Part shown: positions 33,405 through 46,900 of the stretch, in pieces
Layout: the number at the start of each line of letters is the position of its first letter
Position numbering within the stretch: position 1 is the first letter of the stretch
DNA from: Chalciporus piperatus
Lineage: Eukaryota > Basidiomycota > Agaricomycetes > Boletales > Boletaceae
Direction: 5' to 3'
Assembly (NCBI GenBank): GCA_038093975.1
Contig: JBBPTG010000087.1
Location: forward strand, 1-64,000
Length of the DNA: 64,000 nucleotides
Translations under genes and position numbers: made by a program
The notes under the pieces: model-generated
The model's database searches: none
What the model was told of the DNA's origin: nothing
Seen by the model: the letters and a program-made list of their open reading frames with translations, nothing else

Positions 33405-34895
33405 CTAGTATGTAGCCAAGTCGGTACCTTGAGCCTGGATGTTTGCCAGATACATATACTCCTCGTCCAAAATCAGAAGGCCAGACTTTGTGAAGATCAT
33501 CTCTGCGCTCGTGCTGTTCAAGAAGAATTTTCCGATGAGCGTACCCTTGGAGTCCCAGACTTGCGTTCCGTCCCCGCACCCCGAATAGACGTTACCCTTT
33601 GTGTCAAGCTGGATGCCGTCTGGGATTCCAGAGTCGGTGTAAGCGAAGACACGGCGGTTTGTAAACGACTGGGTTACTGGATCTACATCAAATTGGTAGC
33701 TATGGCAATAGACGTTGAGAATAGGTCGAAAGAAACGACATCAAGAGGACTCACATCGTGGCGGGATTCGTCTGGTTATTTCCAAGCAAACTGCCGCCCA
33801 CCAGGCCGGTGTCCGTACTGAGATTGATTTATCAGCTGCAAATAAATAAAGGAAATGACCCCTCGAGCTTACACGAATGCAGTTTTGCCATTCGAGGTAA
33901 AGGCAATGCCATTCGGGTGTAAGAATCCGTCCGCGACAACTCGAACTTGGCCGGTAGATGGATCGAAACGGTACACCTGCGAAGGGAGCATAGGTTCGGG
34001 GCGGAATCCATTCATCCAACCATAGCTACATGTGTCGTCAGTTCGAGATATCTTCGAGGATAAGAGATACATACGTGGGGTCCGTGATGAACATGATATC
34101 GGTGCCAGGCAACACCTTGACGTCATTCAGCGAGTTGAATTGCCTGCCATAGAAGTTATCGAGCAAGACCGTAGTATTGTACGGAGGACTGGGATTGACA
34201 AGGACAACAGAAGGGGGCAGGAGAGCACGTCCTGACGTCACAAAGATGAGATTCCCTTTGTACGGACCGGTGCCTCCATTGACCATCTGAACAGTATCGG
34301 AGAGGTTCAACTTAAAAGTTGTTAGTTTCGTTTCGCGGAGTGTTCTGTAAGATCGACTCACAGTCTGAATTGGAACATTGACGTCACCTGTGGTCTGAGC
34401 AAGGGCCATATCGACCTCAGTCATATTGAGCATCGAAACTACGCTGTTATTGTACCAGCCATTGTACCCCAGCGGGCCACCATCATTGCTCGAGAAGAAA
34501 ACGACGTTGAGTTCTGGTAGGTAGATTGGAGCTTCGTGAGCGAAAGCAAATCCTGGGTTCTTCGTGACCATCCGGATGGTTGCACTTGGCCCTGTTATCT
34601 CCAGGAAAGAGGGATCAAAGACTTGGATGAATGGTAGGGTCGTATTCGTGGGGTTGAACCCGACGAAAGAGTCATTGGTACGCCATTGACTGTAGTTGGC
34701 GCCAACAACGTTGTATTGGAGAGGGTTTATGTACTAGTTGCAGGTCAGTGCGTATGAAATCCTTTGCGGCACAAGCAACGGAAATACACCTACAACTGCA
34801 CCCGGGGGCAACGCAGGGCCAGAGGAGTTGTTAGCAGTCGTCTTTGACGCCACTGCAATTGCAATCGTCAGCGCTACGAACGCTGAGGCAACCAT
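33405..34895 (-). CDS. SMP-30/gluconolactonase-like beta-propeller, secreted
   Basis: The ATG at 34895 opens MVASAFVALTIAIAVAS, a probable signal peptide. The body matches fungal SMP-30/lactonase-like proteins: PGFAFAHEAPIYLPELNVVF (metal-binding Glu region), FFSSNDGGPLGYNGW, GNLIFVTSGRALLPPSVVLV, NSLNDVKVLPGTDIMFITDP (Asn-Asp metal ligands), FLHPNGIAFTSNGKTAFV and SGIPDGIQLDTKGNVYSG (Asp near the active-site metal). The stop is TAG at 33407-33405 after GTDLATY. Many N-glycosylation sequons support secretion. Family members hydrolyse sugar lactones or related esters using one divalent metal. The actual substrate is unknown. Introns of about 50-60 nt interrupt the gene. It is co-directional with, and upstream of, the acid phosphatase but separated from it by 1.2 kb. 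Confidence 0.85.
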
Positions 34896-35801
34896 TGTTT
34901 TATAGTAAGTTGAATAAAGGGCTGCCTTGAGTAGGGAAGCGGTGGTCCTGCTGACTCTGGCAGCAAGGTTTGAACAAGGAGGTCAGACCACCTGTCGCTT
35001 TTATCGCCTCTTGTGTGGGATTGCCGGGATCGGATGCCCGACCTAACCACGCCATAGTTCCCTGAGTCGTCTGACCGCATTCACGAGATCAAACGGAGAA
35101 GCTTGTGAGCACTGTATCAAACACATTCAGTAATACACTGTGGTGTCATGACACAAGGCCACGGTTATTCTGTCTTTCAATCAATCAAGACTGCTCGTTT
35201 CAGACTAGTTGTTGTCACATACGGTAACCGGTCTCATCGCATGAGAGCTTTGGGGAAACACAGTGTAGAGCCCCACGGGACGATGGCAATGATGGCCAAC
35301 TTAAACGGGCCGGTCCTAACATAATTTAGGTCAAGTGACATTGAGGGAAGGTTTTGTCCATCGTCATCGTTCCCACCTTCTGTCGACCATCTCGGAGTTC
35401 TATAGGGTGGTGACTGGAGTTGATGATGGAGCCCCATGGCACCGGACTCGCGCCTTCGGGGCAACTTCTCTGGTTAGAGTAGGTTGATCATTCCGTTTTG
35501 CATAACGCTGGCCACATGCGTCGAGCGACTCGGAGCCGTAAAGGCGGAGACGATATTAATTCGTCGGAATAGCAGATCAGGGCATCAGGCAGGAAGGGAA
35601 ACTCGGAAACATCTGCGAACGTAAGCGCAGCCGTCCAACGAATTCCTCTCACGCCTGTTGAGTTTTGGAGCAGATGGAACGACTGTCTTCCTACCCAAGG
35701 GGTTGCCTACGGGAAACTACATAACAGGTTGCTTTGCTTCCGGCAGCCTGTGCAGACGGTTTTGTCTCAATATTCCAGTATTGGCGACGATTTGAGTTGT
35801 T
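34896..35801. other. Intergenic, no gene seen
   Basis: About 0.9 kb between the SMP-30-like gene start and the HET gene stop. Short open frames only, no motif recognised. Confidence 0.5.
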
Positions 35802-38331
35802 CTATTTCAACCTCAACAATCTCCTCCCTGGTTCTAATCGTTCCAACAACCCAATCCTACCATGTGCAAGTTCCAAGGTGGCCACACCTACCCTACGGGC
35901 AGTGTCCCCATCCCAGTCAATGAGCAACATTGTGACATGTATTCTTTCTGTGAAGTAAACGGGCTCGCGAGATAACAAAAGAAAATCCTGCTCCTTGCCA
36001 TGTTGCGTGTTAACCAGCGTTTCAGCGTTATAGCCCTGAAACTTGACTTCTTCGTATATACCGTCAAGCTTGATTCGAAGGCGTCCATCCCGCGGAGTAC
36101 CGTAACCAGAACGGATGAGCATCAGCCGGAGAACTATCCCATCAATCACCAGTTCGTTTGGATCGATCTCGCGTGGTGCCGATGGGATGCTAACAAGCAT
36201 GGCTTTCGCCAAATGAAACACAGGGTCACTCTCGAAATCGATCAGCCAATCCTCTTCCGTTTCTGCTAATAGGAAACTCTGATGATTAGCCGTTCCCACC
36301 ATGGCTCGAAAGATGACACCTACGGCGGTTGTTCTGATGTTCTTCCAGCTTCTTGAGTACCCAAGGTGTCGGGTTGAATTCATAAACCAACTCCGGCCGG
36401 CCGACGTTTCCAGCTTTCCATACACGCAATGGCGGCATGAACGCCTCGACGAAGCGCGTCGCCCCATCCACAACAAACTCACCCACCTCACCTTCCCACC
36501 CCGCCCAAGACCATGAAGGGAAGTCAACGCGTGGACGCGACTGGGATGAATGGTACCACAACAGAGCCCTCGGCATGTCTTCTACAGGGAGACCGTGCAC
36601 GAACCCGCTCTTGTAGCGAGTGTCTTGGAGGCGTGTCAGCAAGGCGAAAAAAGCATTGAGCGAGTCAGAATCGTAGGTCATCTTCCTCCTCGTGAAGCTG
36701 CTCATGAGTGTGTGGTATGTAAAGTGTTCATCGCCGAGCTGGGTGCCTTCCATTCCTAACATTTGTCGGAAAGGATCTCTGAGAACACCAGTCCCAACAA
36801 CATTCTCGGGACGCCTGTCCTTTGAACCCTGTGTGACCCGACAGAGCGCCGCTCGTCGTTGTTCGTCAGAAGCCAGATGGAATGGGGAATGGGTGTCGTT
36901 CAGGGACTCGCAGCACTGAAAGGAATTGCACTCGAAGTAGACCTGGTGATTCGTGAAGAATAGACGCCGAGGGGAGAGCAATCCCTCCTGGAATGTCCAT
37001 GCTCGGGTCGCCCAATACGACCATGATATGTGTTGAGCGAGAGTGGGCATCACGGACAACATCCGTTTTCCCCAGATCTCGCACGTAAGTTGGGGGATCA
37101 CGCCCTTTAGTGTCCCCACCCGCGGCAGTCCACTGTCAGCAGACGCACCAGAGAGACAGATGATAGTAACCCATGCACCGCTGTAGATGGCACTCATCAA
37201 GGCGATCTGCATAGCTTTCTCGGCATCATCTCTCTGGTTGATACATAGAGTGTCTGCCCAGAGATAGCGCTTTCCAAGATTGCGCGTCACGACTATCGCA
37301 TCCTCGAGGGTCGCTGGAACCACCGGAAGGGTGTCCCCGAGGTTATAGCATGCTTGTTCTACGCCTCCCCATACGTAGCTGAGAGCGAGGTAGTCGCAGC
37401 CCTCAGGGGGATAAAGGACGATCCGACGGGTCTCCACGTCGATGAGCTTGATCTGCTTGAGACCCTCCGAGATGATGGGCAGACAAGTGATAGGATGAAG
37501 GGCGTCGCATCGGCGAAGCCAGTCTTTAATGATGTCGTAGTCAGGAGTGTGTGGGTTGACCTTTCTAACTCCCAAGGGTGCGCTACTCCCCCCAACTTCG
37601 TCTGCTAGTGCAATTGCGTCCATGACCTTCTCCACAGGCGTGCTGCTTTCATATGTCCAAAGGGGTGATGACCGCGGCGTCGCCGCGGGCCGTCCCCGCT
37701 TCACTGTACTGCTCCTGCTGGACCTGACCACTGCCCGTGGCGACGACATTGCTGGACCCGAACCTGGATCCTCGTATAACCTCTTCGCCGTAACACAATT
37801 ATCTCCCCAGTGTGCCACAGTCCATTTCACCGAAGTATATACGCATTTAGCGTACGACCCCATTCCACCACCTTCGGTTTCTTGCGAGCCCAGCGCTTTC
37901 TCTAGGCGAGAAATCGTCGAGGCTGTCTCCAAGACAAGCTCACTCCCGCTGATAACGGAAGAGATGTCTTCGTCTGCCAGGTGTGTGATGTCGAAGATAA
38001 GGCGACACGAAGGACACGTAGAAAAGAGATCGAGATATTTGATAGCGCCCAGATAGTGTCGTGGCCCAGACAAGTGATGCCCAGTGATTTGATGCCATTC
38101 GTCAAGTCCCTGACACCTCTGACACATCACTTGCTCGGAGTTTGTGTTGGAAGGAGAACATGAGTTGAATGGAGGAGATGGACGTGTTGGTTCGATGTGA
38201 TGGGGACGAGATGTGTCACTGGGATCGTCGGCCTTCCACATAAACCAAGGGCATTGCTGGACAATGTGCCCATTCTTTCTACAAACCAGACATAATCGGT
38301 CCCGGTGAGACGACTCTGAGGATGAATTCAT
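35802..38331 (-). CDS. HET-domain protein with N-terminal zinc knuckle
   Basis: Two exons, 38331-36324 and 36265-35802, joined over a 58-nt intron, give 823 residues. The extreme N terminus holds CLVCRKNGHIVQQC, an exact C-x2-C-x4-H-x4-C zinc knuckle. Two CxxC pairs follow (CQRC, CPSC). The HET domain starts around residue 325: DYLALSYVWGG, then KRYLWADTLCINQRDDAEK, a segment ending MSAIYSGAWVTIICLSG, and RAWTFQEGLLSPRRLFF. These match the conserved HET blocks. HET domains (TIR-like fold) trigger heterokaryon-incompatibility cell death in filamentous fungi. A C-terminal region of about 350 residues (including PSWSWAGW) follows and the second exon adds a beta-rich tail. The gene is upstream of nothing obvious in operon terms but sits next to a second HET gene in the same orientation. 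Confidence 0.9.
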
Positions 38332-38665
38332 GTGATGAAATGCAGAGAAAAGTTAACATAACCACTGCAACAGACGTTGCTAACTTGAGATGTTGCCAAC
38401 CGCGTTGCGAGATCGTCTCGGGCTGGATGGTGAGGGGCAGAGGACAAAGCGGCACTAATTCGTATCGTATAAACTCCGAAATGCGATATCTTTACATGTA
38501 CTTTCGTGGGTCAAGTCAGCTTCCGCACTCAGTAAAACGTTTCAGTGAATAATAGTTCAGGAAGTACAGGTAAATGAATGGCAGGGAACAATGATACAGC
38601 AACGAATGAGCGGATTTCGAGACGACGCGGAGCAAACATTCAGAGAATGGAGCCGATAACTCTAC
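38332..38665. other. Short gap between the two HET genes
   Basis: It contains the promoter side of the zinc-knuckle HET gene and the 3' flank of the WD40-TPR-HET gene. No further feature recognised. Confidence 0.5.
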
Positions 38666-41600
38666 TCACAATACCCCTAACACCTTCGCATGGATACCCT
38701 CCAAGGACGTCAATTTGCATCCAGGAACAAGGATTTCGTTATCAGCAGCGAATCTCTTGTATTCATGGGCTGATTGCTTGACGAGCAATAGCGCTCTGGA
38801 CGGCTGTTCAAGCTGAGCGAACAGCCTCAATGTACCATCGTAGTCCAAATCAGTCGATGATGATGACTGAGCGGCGTCTGGGTCACCAACGGAGCCCGCG
38901 GGCGTGTAGCCATCCGGTTTGGCATGCTCGTGAGGATGAGTGCGAGCAAGGAGATCACGGAGCCATGGATATACGAGCATCATTTTGCCCGACGGGAGCG
39001 TGTCCACAGTCGTGATATCCACGTCGCCGAGGGCCGATGACTTGAGGCGATAGACCGTCGTCCCTCGTTCCTGTGCATTGTCCGAGCTCTTGACGCCAAG
39101 CTCTGAAACGCTGACAGGGAACGCGATGCAGGGGAGATCAAGACGGCGATTTTGGAAGCGTGGAGAACCACCCAGATGGGACAGCTTTTCATAAAACTTG
39201 GCCACCACCTCCCGGGACAATGCACTCCGCAACTCCACAACCCGCTTTTCCATGTCGTCCTCCGGGACGAGTGGTAGGCTGTATGGTGTTTGGCTGTAGA
39301 CGGAAATCTGGGCAGGAAGGCAGCTATTAAATTGCGACGACTTTCCAACCCAATCGAGCACGGGTTGGATCTCGCCTTCCCGATCCGCGATCTCCTGCAA
39401 AAGAAGTCCGAGCGCAGTCTCTGCGTCGCGATACTCGGGAATCAAGTCACTGCTGAAGATCCCGATCAAGGCATATGCGATGTCCTCTTTCTGTGTGGCT
39501 TCACGAGTGGAAGCTAGTCGGAGTTTGGCTCGAATGTTGAGCGATCCTGGTGAGAAGTCGATGAGGGTCTGTTGAGCGAGGTCGATGGCCTCTGCCAACT
39601 CTCGCATGATACGAGGAGATTCCTTGTGGTTGAGACGATGGTCATCGCGATAGAGATTCCAATCCCTGTCGTAAAAACGGATGGATTTGGGTGAGAGGAG
39701 TTCTTGAAGTGTCCAGGCTCGGGTCATCCAGCGATTATTTCGGAGAGTAGATGGTGTGGAACCATGGGCGAGGAGCACGAGTGTGAGAGCCGAACCCTTA
39801 TACCAGCTGTACATGGAGCGTATCGACTTCCTGTAAACAGTTTCGATCGTCTTATCGATGCAACAGGTGTCGCTCCACGCCAATAGGTACCCCTCGCGGT
39901 CACTCCGAACTTTCTCGCAGAAACAGCGAAGCTTGTCGTTGAGCGGTGAGGGATCAAGTTCATAGACTGATTTTCCGAAGACATCTTGGTACGCAGGCTC
40001 TTTCCCTTCCCAAGTGTGCGAAAACATGACGTAGCGGAAATACCTCGCGACAACCTTCTCAATGCGCTTGCTGTCAAGCGTCGTGGACATGGATGATACG
40101 AGTTCGTGGAAGATGGGGTCTTCTTTGAATATCCGGATACGCTCGGCCGCATCGCAAAGAATGCCACTTCGGACATCGATAAGTACGAGCGGTGATATTT
40201 CGCGGATGGCGTCGATCTCTTCATCAATCTTCTTTATCGTCTCAGAGGGCGCGATATATTTCGTACGCCACTCTGTAGAACAGAGTCAATACCCGACTCT
40301 CATATATGCAGGAGAGGCTTACCACGGGTGCCCGGATCAGCTGACTCCTCCATCTTTGTAATTATCTCGCTCAATGCGCCGATAGCTTCCTTGTAACTTC
40401 TGAGAGCATGCAGTCCCGCGTGTCTTCTCTCATATCCCCAAGGACATGACGGATCTGTTTCGATCGCCTGCGAATAATCGACGTTGAGAGCTGTCTGGTG
40501 AAAGCAAATGAAGGATATACATACAGCATTTGCATCGTCCAAGGCATCCTGCCACAATTCTTTTGATGCTTTTGCCTTGCTCCGCTTGACGAGAAGACGA
40601 GAAGGGCTCAAGGGATAGAACGACGAGGAGTCCAAGCAGGGTGGGATCATCTCATGGTCCTCGGTGTCGACGATCTCGTCGTTGATACGTTCGAACGTCG
40701 CAAGACACTTTGTTGCGAAATCTAAGAGAAAACTCTGTAATGAGCCCCTTGAAGATCCACTACAAACCACTCGCTCACCTGAAACGCAGCCGGGGATTCG
40801 TGATGCTGGATTATGGTCCGATGCCACAGTATACCACGCAATGGCCTCGTCATAACTCTTACGCCGCAACGCCTTATCACCATACATCTCTGAAAGGTAA
40901 TGGTCATTCTTCGAATAAGCAACCGCCGATCTAAGGCGGAGCTCTTACCGCTGAGCAAGCCGATATCTGCTCGTTTCGATTCTATCTCTTCCCTGTGGTC
41001 GTTCTCCTTTACAGGAAGCAATTCTATCGCCTCTTGCGTGCGACCAGATGCGACCAAGGCTTGACACTTTAGTTGGTGGATCATGTATTTCAGGTCAGAG
41101 AGGTCCCAGCCAAACATCTACCGGATCACGTTAACGTGTATATCAACCACAATTTCAGGATCTTACCAGCCAAGTGATTTTCGCTTCTGGACCATGGATC
41201 GGACCAAGGTCAGGTACGTCCTTCAGAAGCTGTATTGCCTTCAGATAGTCCCGTTTCGTCATGCAATCTTGCGCAAGGAGAAGATGCATTTGCGCCTGGA
41301 TGCGAAGTGAGCGATTCGGCAGTGGCAGAAACGAAAGAGGCTGACCTTCACCAAGGGAGATGGATCGACATCTGGATGCTGATTGGCTTCACGCATAATG
41401 TCACCACGGAGCTCGACATCAAATACGATGATGGACTAGATGTGGCTCAAGAACTGAATGATGTCTCCGGATGATATATGCTTACCTTGATGAGCTCGAC
41501 GAACTCCTTTGTCTCGTCGCCACAATCGCGAAGGGCAATTTCAAAGGCATCCATTGCTTGGTCGTGCTTTCTCTGCCCGCAGAGTGCCCAGACGCTTGCG

Positions 41601-43201
41601 ATATGAGCGATGAGTGGCGGTCGTGTACTGACAATCGACCCAGCCTGCTCAAGGTCAGCGAGGGTTCCGTTGAGGGAAGGGTATGCGTCACCGTAGCCGC
41701 TTTAGCGTCGCCCAAAGCTTCGTCCCATCTCTCTAGCCGTGCACGGACCAGCGCACGGTTGGCACGTGTATAGCGAAGAAAGTCTGGATAGTCCGAATTT
41801 GTGATTTCCTCGGAGAGTATGTTTTCGACTTGGTTCAAATCTCCCTTGGACCATGCTTGATACGCAGCTGTACTGATATATGTGAACTGAATTCAAGGTG
41901 TTGTGGTCAGTCTCAACATGATGCGACTCGAAGGAGCAGACATACAGGTTCCGAATGAGGCTCTTGTCCAATATTGGGAAGCAATCTCTGAAAGATACGT
42001 AAACGATCAAGGCCACGCAAATCAAAAAACGATGCGTGCTTACATGGAAGAAATGTTTCTTGGGAACGAATTTCGGGAGGCTCCGGATGGAAATTTTATG
42101 GTCCTTTCCTCCGTTAGCAAGGAAAACGTCATCGGGCGAGATAGCTGCAGTGAGCACCTCGCAGGGCTGAATGGAAGGATGAAGGCGTTCCCGTGTAGCA
42201 ATATCCCAGATGCTCATAGAGCGTCCTGAGGCAGAGGCGCCGATGATGAATTGACCGCTGCTGGAGACACAGAGGGAAGTTGTGAAATCTGACTGCGGGT
42301 CTCCCCATTTTCCGAGGATGGTTCGATTAAAGACGTCGATGCACCTGATAGAGCCGCTGGGACCTCCAGCGAATATACGTTGACCATCGATGGACCAGGC
42401 GAGCGAGTATGTCGGTTGACCGTCAGCGGAGATGTGGGCCAGCTGAGCCCCGGTGCGGCTGTTCCAGATCCGAATCGAGCGACTGCCCCAGGCGGTGCAA
42501 CCCGACGCAATGCGACCACCACCGGGCGAAAACTTGACGGAAGACACTGGAGACGTCTCCTGGTGTTTGAGCGGACCCACGAGACGCATTCCGTTCTTTA
42601 TGCACCAGACAATGACCGACCCATCATCCGATGAACTCGCGACGCGCAGCGAATCTGGCGAAACGTCCAACCCGGTGATCCTCCGCCCGTGTCGCTCCAC
42701 CGATTCCATCTCTTTTTCATGACTTTTCTCGTTCCAAATCGTCACCTTTCCTTCAGCATCCCCACTCACGATCCATTTCCCGTCTTTCGACGCCACCACA
42801 ACGTTGACCGCGACGCCGAGCTTCATCGGCGGATATATCTCCTGGCGATCCTCCACGCTCCATACTCTAATTGTTTTCTCGTCCTTGCACGTGCTGGCTA
42901 TGTGTCTCCCATCGGGAAGAAACACCAGCGACGACACTGGTCCATCATGGCCCTCGATCTGGCACAAAACGTCTGAACACCCTCAAGTCAGCAATCGTCT
43001 CGTCGAACTAGAAGTCCATTCTCCTCACCCTTCGGCCTTTCATCAACACTATGCTGTCTACCCCGGCGTGCAAGGCGACGGTTTTCGGATATTTCTGTAG
43101 TTTGTCTGTGGTGAGCCCTGAACCTAGGAGCAGCCTGCCAGGATATGGGACGGCTGGAATCACTCACCCTTTAGCCATCCGAGAATTGTCTTGACCGCCA
43201 T
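38666..43201 (-). CDS. WD40-TPR-HET fusion protein (NLR-like, no NACHT)
   Basis: One gene can be followed across all exons. ATG at 43201 (MAVKTILGWLK) is spliced to ISENRRLARRG and then to VLCQIEGHDGPVSSLVF, the first of seven WD40 repeats (to about 42050). These include IRVWSVEDR, VTIWNEK, VIVWCIKNG, IRIWNSRTG and MSIWDIATR, so the propeller is complete. Two short introns lead into TPR-like helices (YISTAAYQAWSKGDLNQVE, ANRALVRARLERWDEALGDA, HDQAMDAFEIALRDCG, DPSCPWGYERRHAGLHALRS). The C-terminal half is a HET-type domain: YVMFSHTWEGKEPAYQDVFG, LLAWSDTCCIDK, MYSWYKGSALTLVLL and TRAWTLQELLSPKSIRFYD. Length is about 1,300 residues. Known HET-E/HET-D proteins are HET-NACHT-WD40. Here the order is reversed, TPRs replace the NACHT, and no Walker A is seen. 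The WD40 and TPR parts are likely ligand sensors. Confidence 0.85.
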
Positions 43202-43926
43202 GTACAACAAGAACAAGAACATGGACAACGAGATGGCTAGTGGCAGCCTGCATGCATGCACAGCAATCTTGGAGTTCCGCAAGGGCCCTTCCATCCTTGC
43301 TGCCTCGTGGTGCCTGGGCGTCTCTATTGTTTCCCAGATTCATGTGCGAACTTATCCGGTAAAGGGGCCGCGAACGGTTTTGGTTTCACAGGAACATGGT
43401 GAGTTGTGTCAGTACTGGTGTGTCTCATTTATTCTTCTTTGCTCCTGTCAACCAAGGAGTCCTTGTTAGACGAGTATCGTATTAATAGCCCCTTGCGTGC
43501 CCTTCAAGTTTACCGAGACGTCTGTGGCACGGGCATCCACGCGTGTCGGGTTTCTCCAGCGCAACATTTGATATCTCCCAGGCGACGAAAGATCATTTTT
43601 CACTGAGAACCACCTCCGACGTTGCAGCTGCTCGTTGTCTCCCGCATCAGCCCGATGGTATGATCTTGCTTGTGGGTCCGAAGCTGGTCACGCGAATTTA
43701 AGGTAAGCCATCACTGTCTCTTCGAAACGATGCATTCTGCATGATCGAGAGCGTGATTTCGGCGACATAAACCTCATGGCGGCAGGAACTACAGATTGTG
43801 AGATGCAAACATACGACTATATATGCAGCAACGAGAGTGAATCCTTGTATAACTGTGAACCGTGGAAGCCGAGTTGGTAGTACTCCGGCCCCCATTCCGC
43901 CAACAGACACGAAACCAACACGCCGA
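43202..43926. other. No supported gene
   Basis: Intergenic between the WD40-TPR-HET start and the DUF3684 stop. Open frames of 66-92 codons on both strands have no recognisable content. Confidence 0.45.
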
Positions 43927-46900
43927 CTAGAATAAGCTGAGCAGGGAGCTCCGTCTCAACACAGTCATCTGTGTTCTTCCAGAGGACTTCCCCCGCAGGA
44001 ACATTGAAAACGCACCAACGTGCGCTTCACAGATCGCCGAAAACCAGAATTCATGGGCAGAGTCGTGTGTTGAGACAAGGTTATGAGCGAGCTCGTGGGC
44101 CAGTGCGAAGAACCTGATGCCGGATAGCTTGTTAGCGGCGACGTATGAAACGATGGGTAACGAAAACCAACAGACCATGATATCTGAGCTTCCTGCGTCC
44201 TTTCAGCTTTGACATCATCATCGTCTTATTGGGAGACATGTCAGCTATATCCTTGCTCGAGTCCGTGCAGCTGGATGCCACTCACGCCATTCCTCAAAAT
44301 ATCGCATATTGAGGTAGATGCTTCCTTTTTGATTGAACGCGATCGGTCCTCCAGGAACGTCATAGAAGATATGCAACGATGTCAAAGGAAGGCTGTACAC
44401 CGAGGCGATCGGTTTGATGATCCCGATGAAACGAGTTAATACCTTTTCTTTGCGTTTCATGAATGTGTCGGCCAGCGATACACCTATGGAAATCGACGGT
44501 TAGTACCTCAGCATTGAACATGGCACTAGTTGAATCGTGTTCACCTTCGGCTACATGGACCTTCATGCCGTCCATCGTATCTGATAGCCCTTGTGAATAG
44601 CAATAAGGTTACCAAGATCCCCGAACTTACCAAGCAGCCGCAGGGAGCCGATACACCCTGAATCATTACAGTATCGGTCGTTCAGGAACCGAATCACTTC
44701 GTCTTTGCTATCGAGCAATTGGCCGCCTCCTGAAGCACATGCGTCGATCGCCCCATCGACGTTCTTTCCTATACAATACATCAGACAGTGCATGTAGACT
44801 GGAAGATTTAGCTCACGGATGTAGTTCTGACTGATCACCTCACGCGAAGTCCTGGAGCAAAAATGAGTTGTGATGAGGTTTGCAGAGTCGCTCAGAATTA
44901 CCATGAAGGTGGGAGAGATACAGCGTTTTTGGACATAACCGAAGACTCCACGCTTGACACCAGCCTGCGTTTGACGCCTTGATAAGCATCGCGAACATTG
45001 CTCAATGCGGCAGATACGGGTACACTAAGAGAGGCGAATTGAGAGAGAGAACCTTTTCGGTGTGGTTGATTGTGCGAGTTCTGTTTTGTCGTTGAACAAC
45101 GCTTGCTTGAGTCATCCTGTGGTTGCTGCTTGGCGATCTGATCAACTTTGGGAGGAAAAAAAGGCTCGTTAGCAAACGTGTCTTATTTATGTGCTGAGGG
45201 AGATCGACCGAACCATTGTAACCAGTTCGTTTCAAAACATCCAGGTCCGTGGACAAAATTGTCCCTAGAAGGAGAGTTTCGCTAACTTTCGTTGTCCCGA
45301 ATAAGAGCCGACATAAAGAGGCAGCGACCCTTCGCATAGAATTAAGTGCTGAGAGGTGCCTTCAGAGGAGATCACTCACTCGTACATGTCGGCCTTTGCA
45401 TACTGCGAAATCCACAACTCCATTCCTTTTTGCTCATCATACCTCGTGATTGCCCAAACGTCCTGGGTTCGTGGTGTGACGTGTTTGGCGATGGTAAGGG
45501 TCTTGGAGACGAACAACCTCTTGCAAACCCTGACTTTGAAATTGTCGGGGCTAGAAGGCACGGGAATCTTGGGCTGGGTATGTGTACACTTCTGGAGGAA
45601 CAAGGGAAGTCTTGCGAGAATCAAGTTTTGTAGTTCGGAGCAGGTTTTGGTATCCGAGATCTCATCAGAGTCGTCGAATTTCTCTTCTATGGCCGTACTC
45701 AATCGTTTGCACCCGACTGCGGTATAAAAGCCTGTTGAATCCTCTCAGTGAAGAACACGCGAGACGACAAACAAGGACGCACGTTCAAGGGTCTCATCCT
45801 GCGGCGCAGCAAAGATAAAGTCACTAAACAGCTCGTAGTCCCTGTAATCGTCGACAATGACGATCTCGTCAGGTCGTCGAAGTTCGTGCACATGTTCCCA
45901 TCCACCCTTGTTGTCACTTTCCTTGCGACGCAGGCCAAGCAAGGTGGGCTGGGTACTCATTCTGTGCAAGGTTCCATTTGGGATGCGGGTGCTTCGGGCA
46001 GCGAGATCGCGCAACTTTGCCAGGAAACTGTGCTTCACATTCAGAAGTGACCCAGGCAGGGGTTGCTGAGCTCTAATACGTACTTGTCAGGGTTTTTTGT
46101 GAGCTGGTAGAATCTATCAGGATCGTCGACGAGGCTCTCCGCTATATCTTTCACGGAAGGCTCGTTCTTGGATCCGCAAGCGCTCAAAAAGCGGTTCGCG
46201 CTGGCGCTGAGGTTTACAAAGACGAACAACTTCGCATGGAACTCGTCCGTGGGATCTCCTAGGTAGCATTGGGCAGGGGTCAACCATTCTTGAGTCCCCG
46301 AACGATTCACGGGGACAACTGGGAGCTCAGAAATTTTGGTGAGCTCGGCCTGCGTAAAACCTGGAATGACGTTAGAATTGAATGTAGCGATACCGCAAAA
46401 CACCCACTTTGGATGCATTCAGACAAACAATCGAACCACTGACGGGCGATCTCTTCGTTGGATGGTTGTGATGTCTCCAATAGATCTAGGAGCATCGATG
46501 AGGGTGGGTGCTGCTGGACACCTATGTCGCTGATAAGGACTTTCTGATATGCGTTTTGGACAACAGAGAAGCCGAGCGATTTCCACTGAGTACCAGAGAA
46601 TACCTTGAAGCACATATGAGCAAAGTTCTTGCGAGGAAACAAGTCTCACCATACATCTCCGAGCTTCTTCAAACAGGTGCCGTCCTTGTGCTCCGCCGGT
46701 ATGAACTCGACCTCTCGGAAGTTGTCTGGATTGTAATCCGGGTATTGAGAGCGAAGGTTCTCGCACAGGTACGTGAACGCTGTGCCTCCAACATTCATAT
46801 CCGCGGATGAACAAAGATTGATGATCGTCTCGAGAGGTGGATAGCGACGTAATCCAAGGCGATACAACAGTTCGGCTAGACACCCAACTGTAAGTCTTGT

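Noticed and set aside
44898..44900. TAA that would end the DUF3684 protein before its HExxH part
   Set aside because: A GTAATT..CTCCAG intron removes it and joins PPSW to TSREVIS in frame. The downstream sequence matches the C terminus expected for the family.
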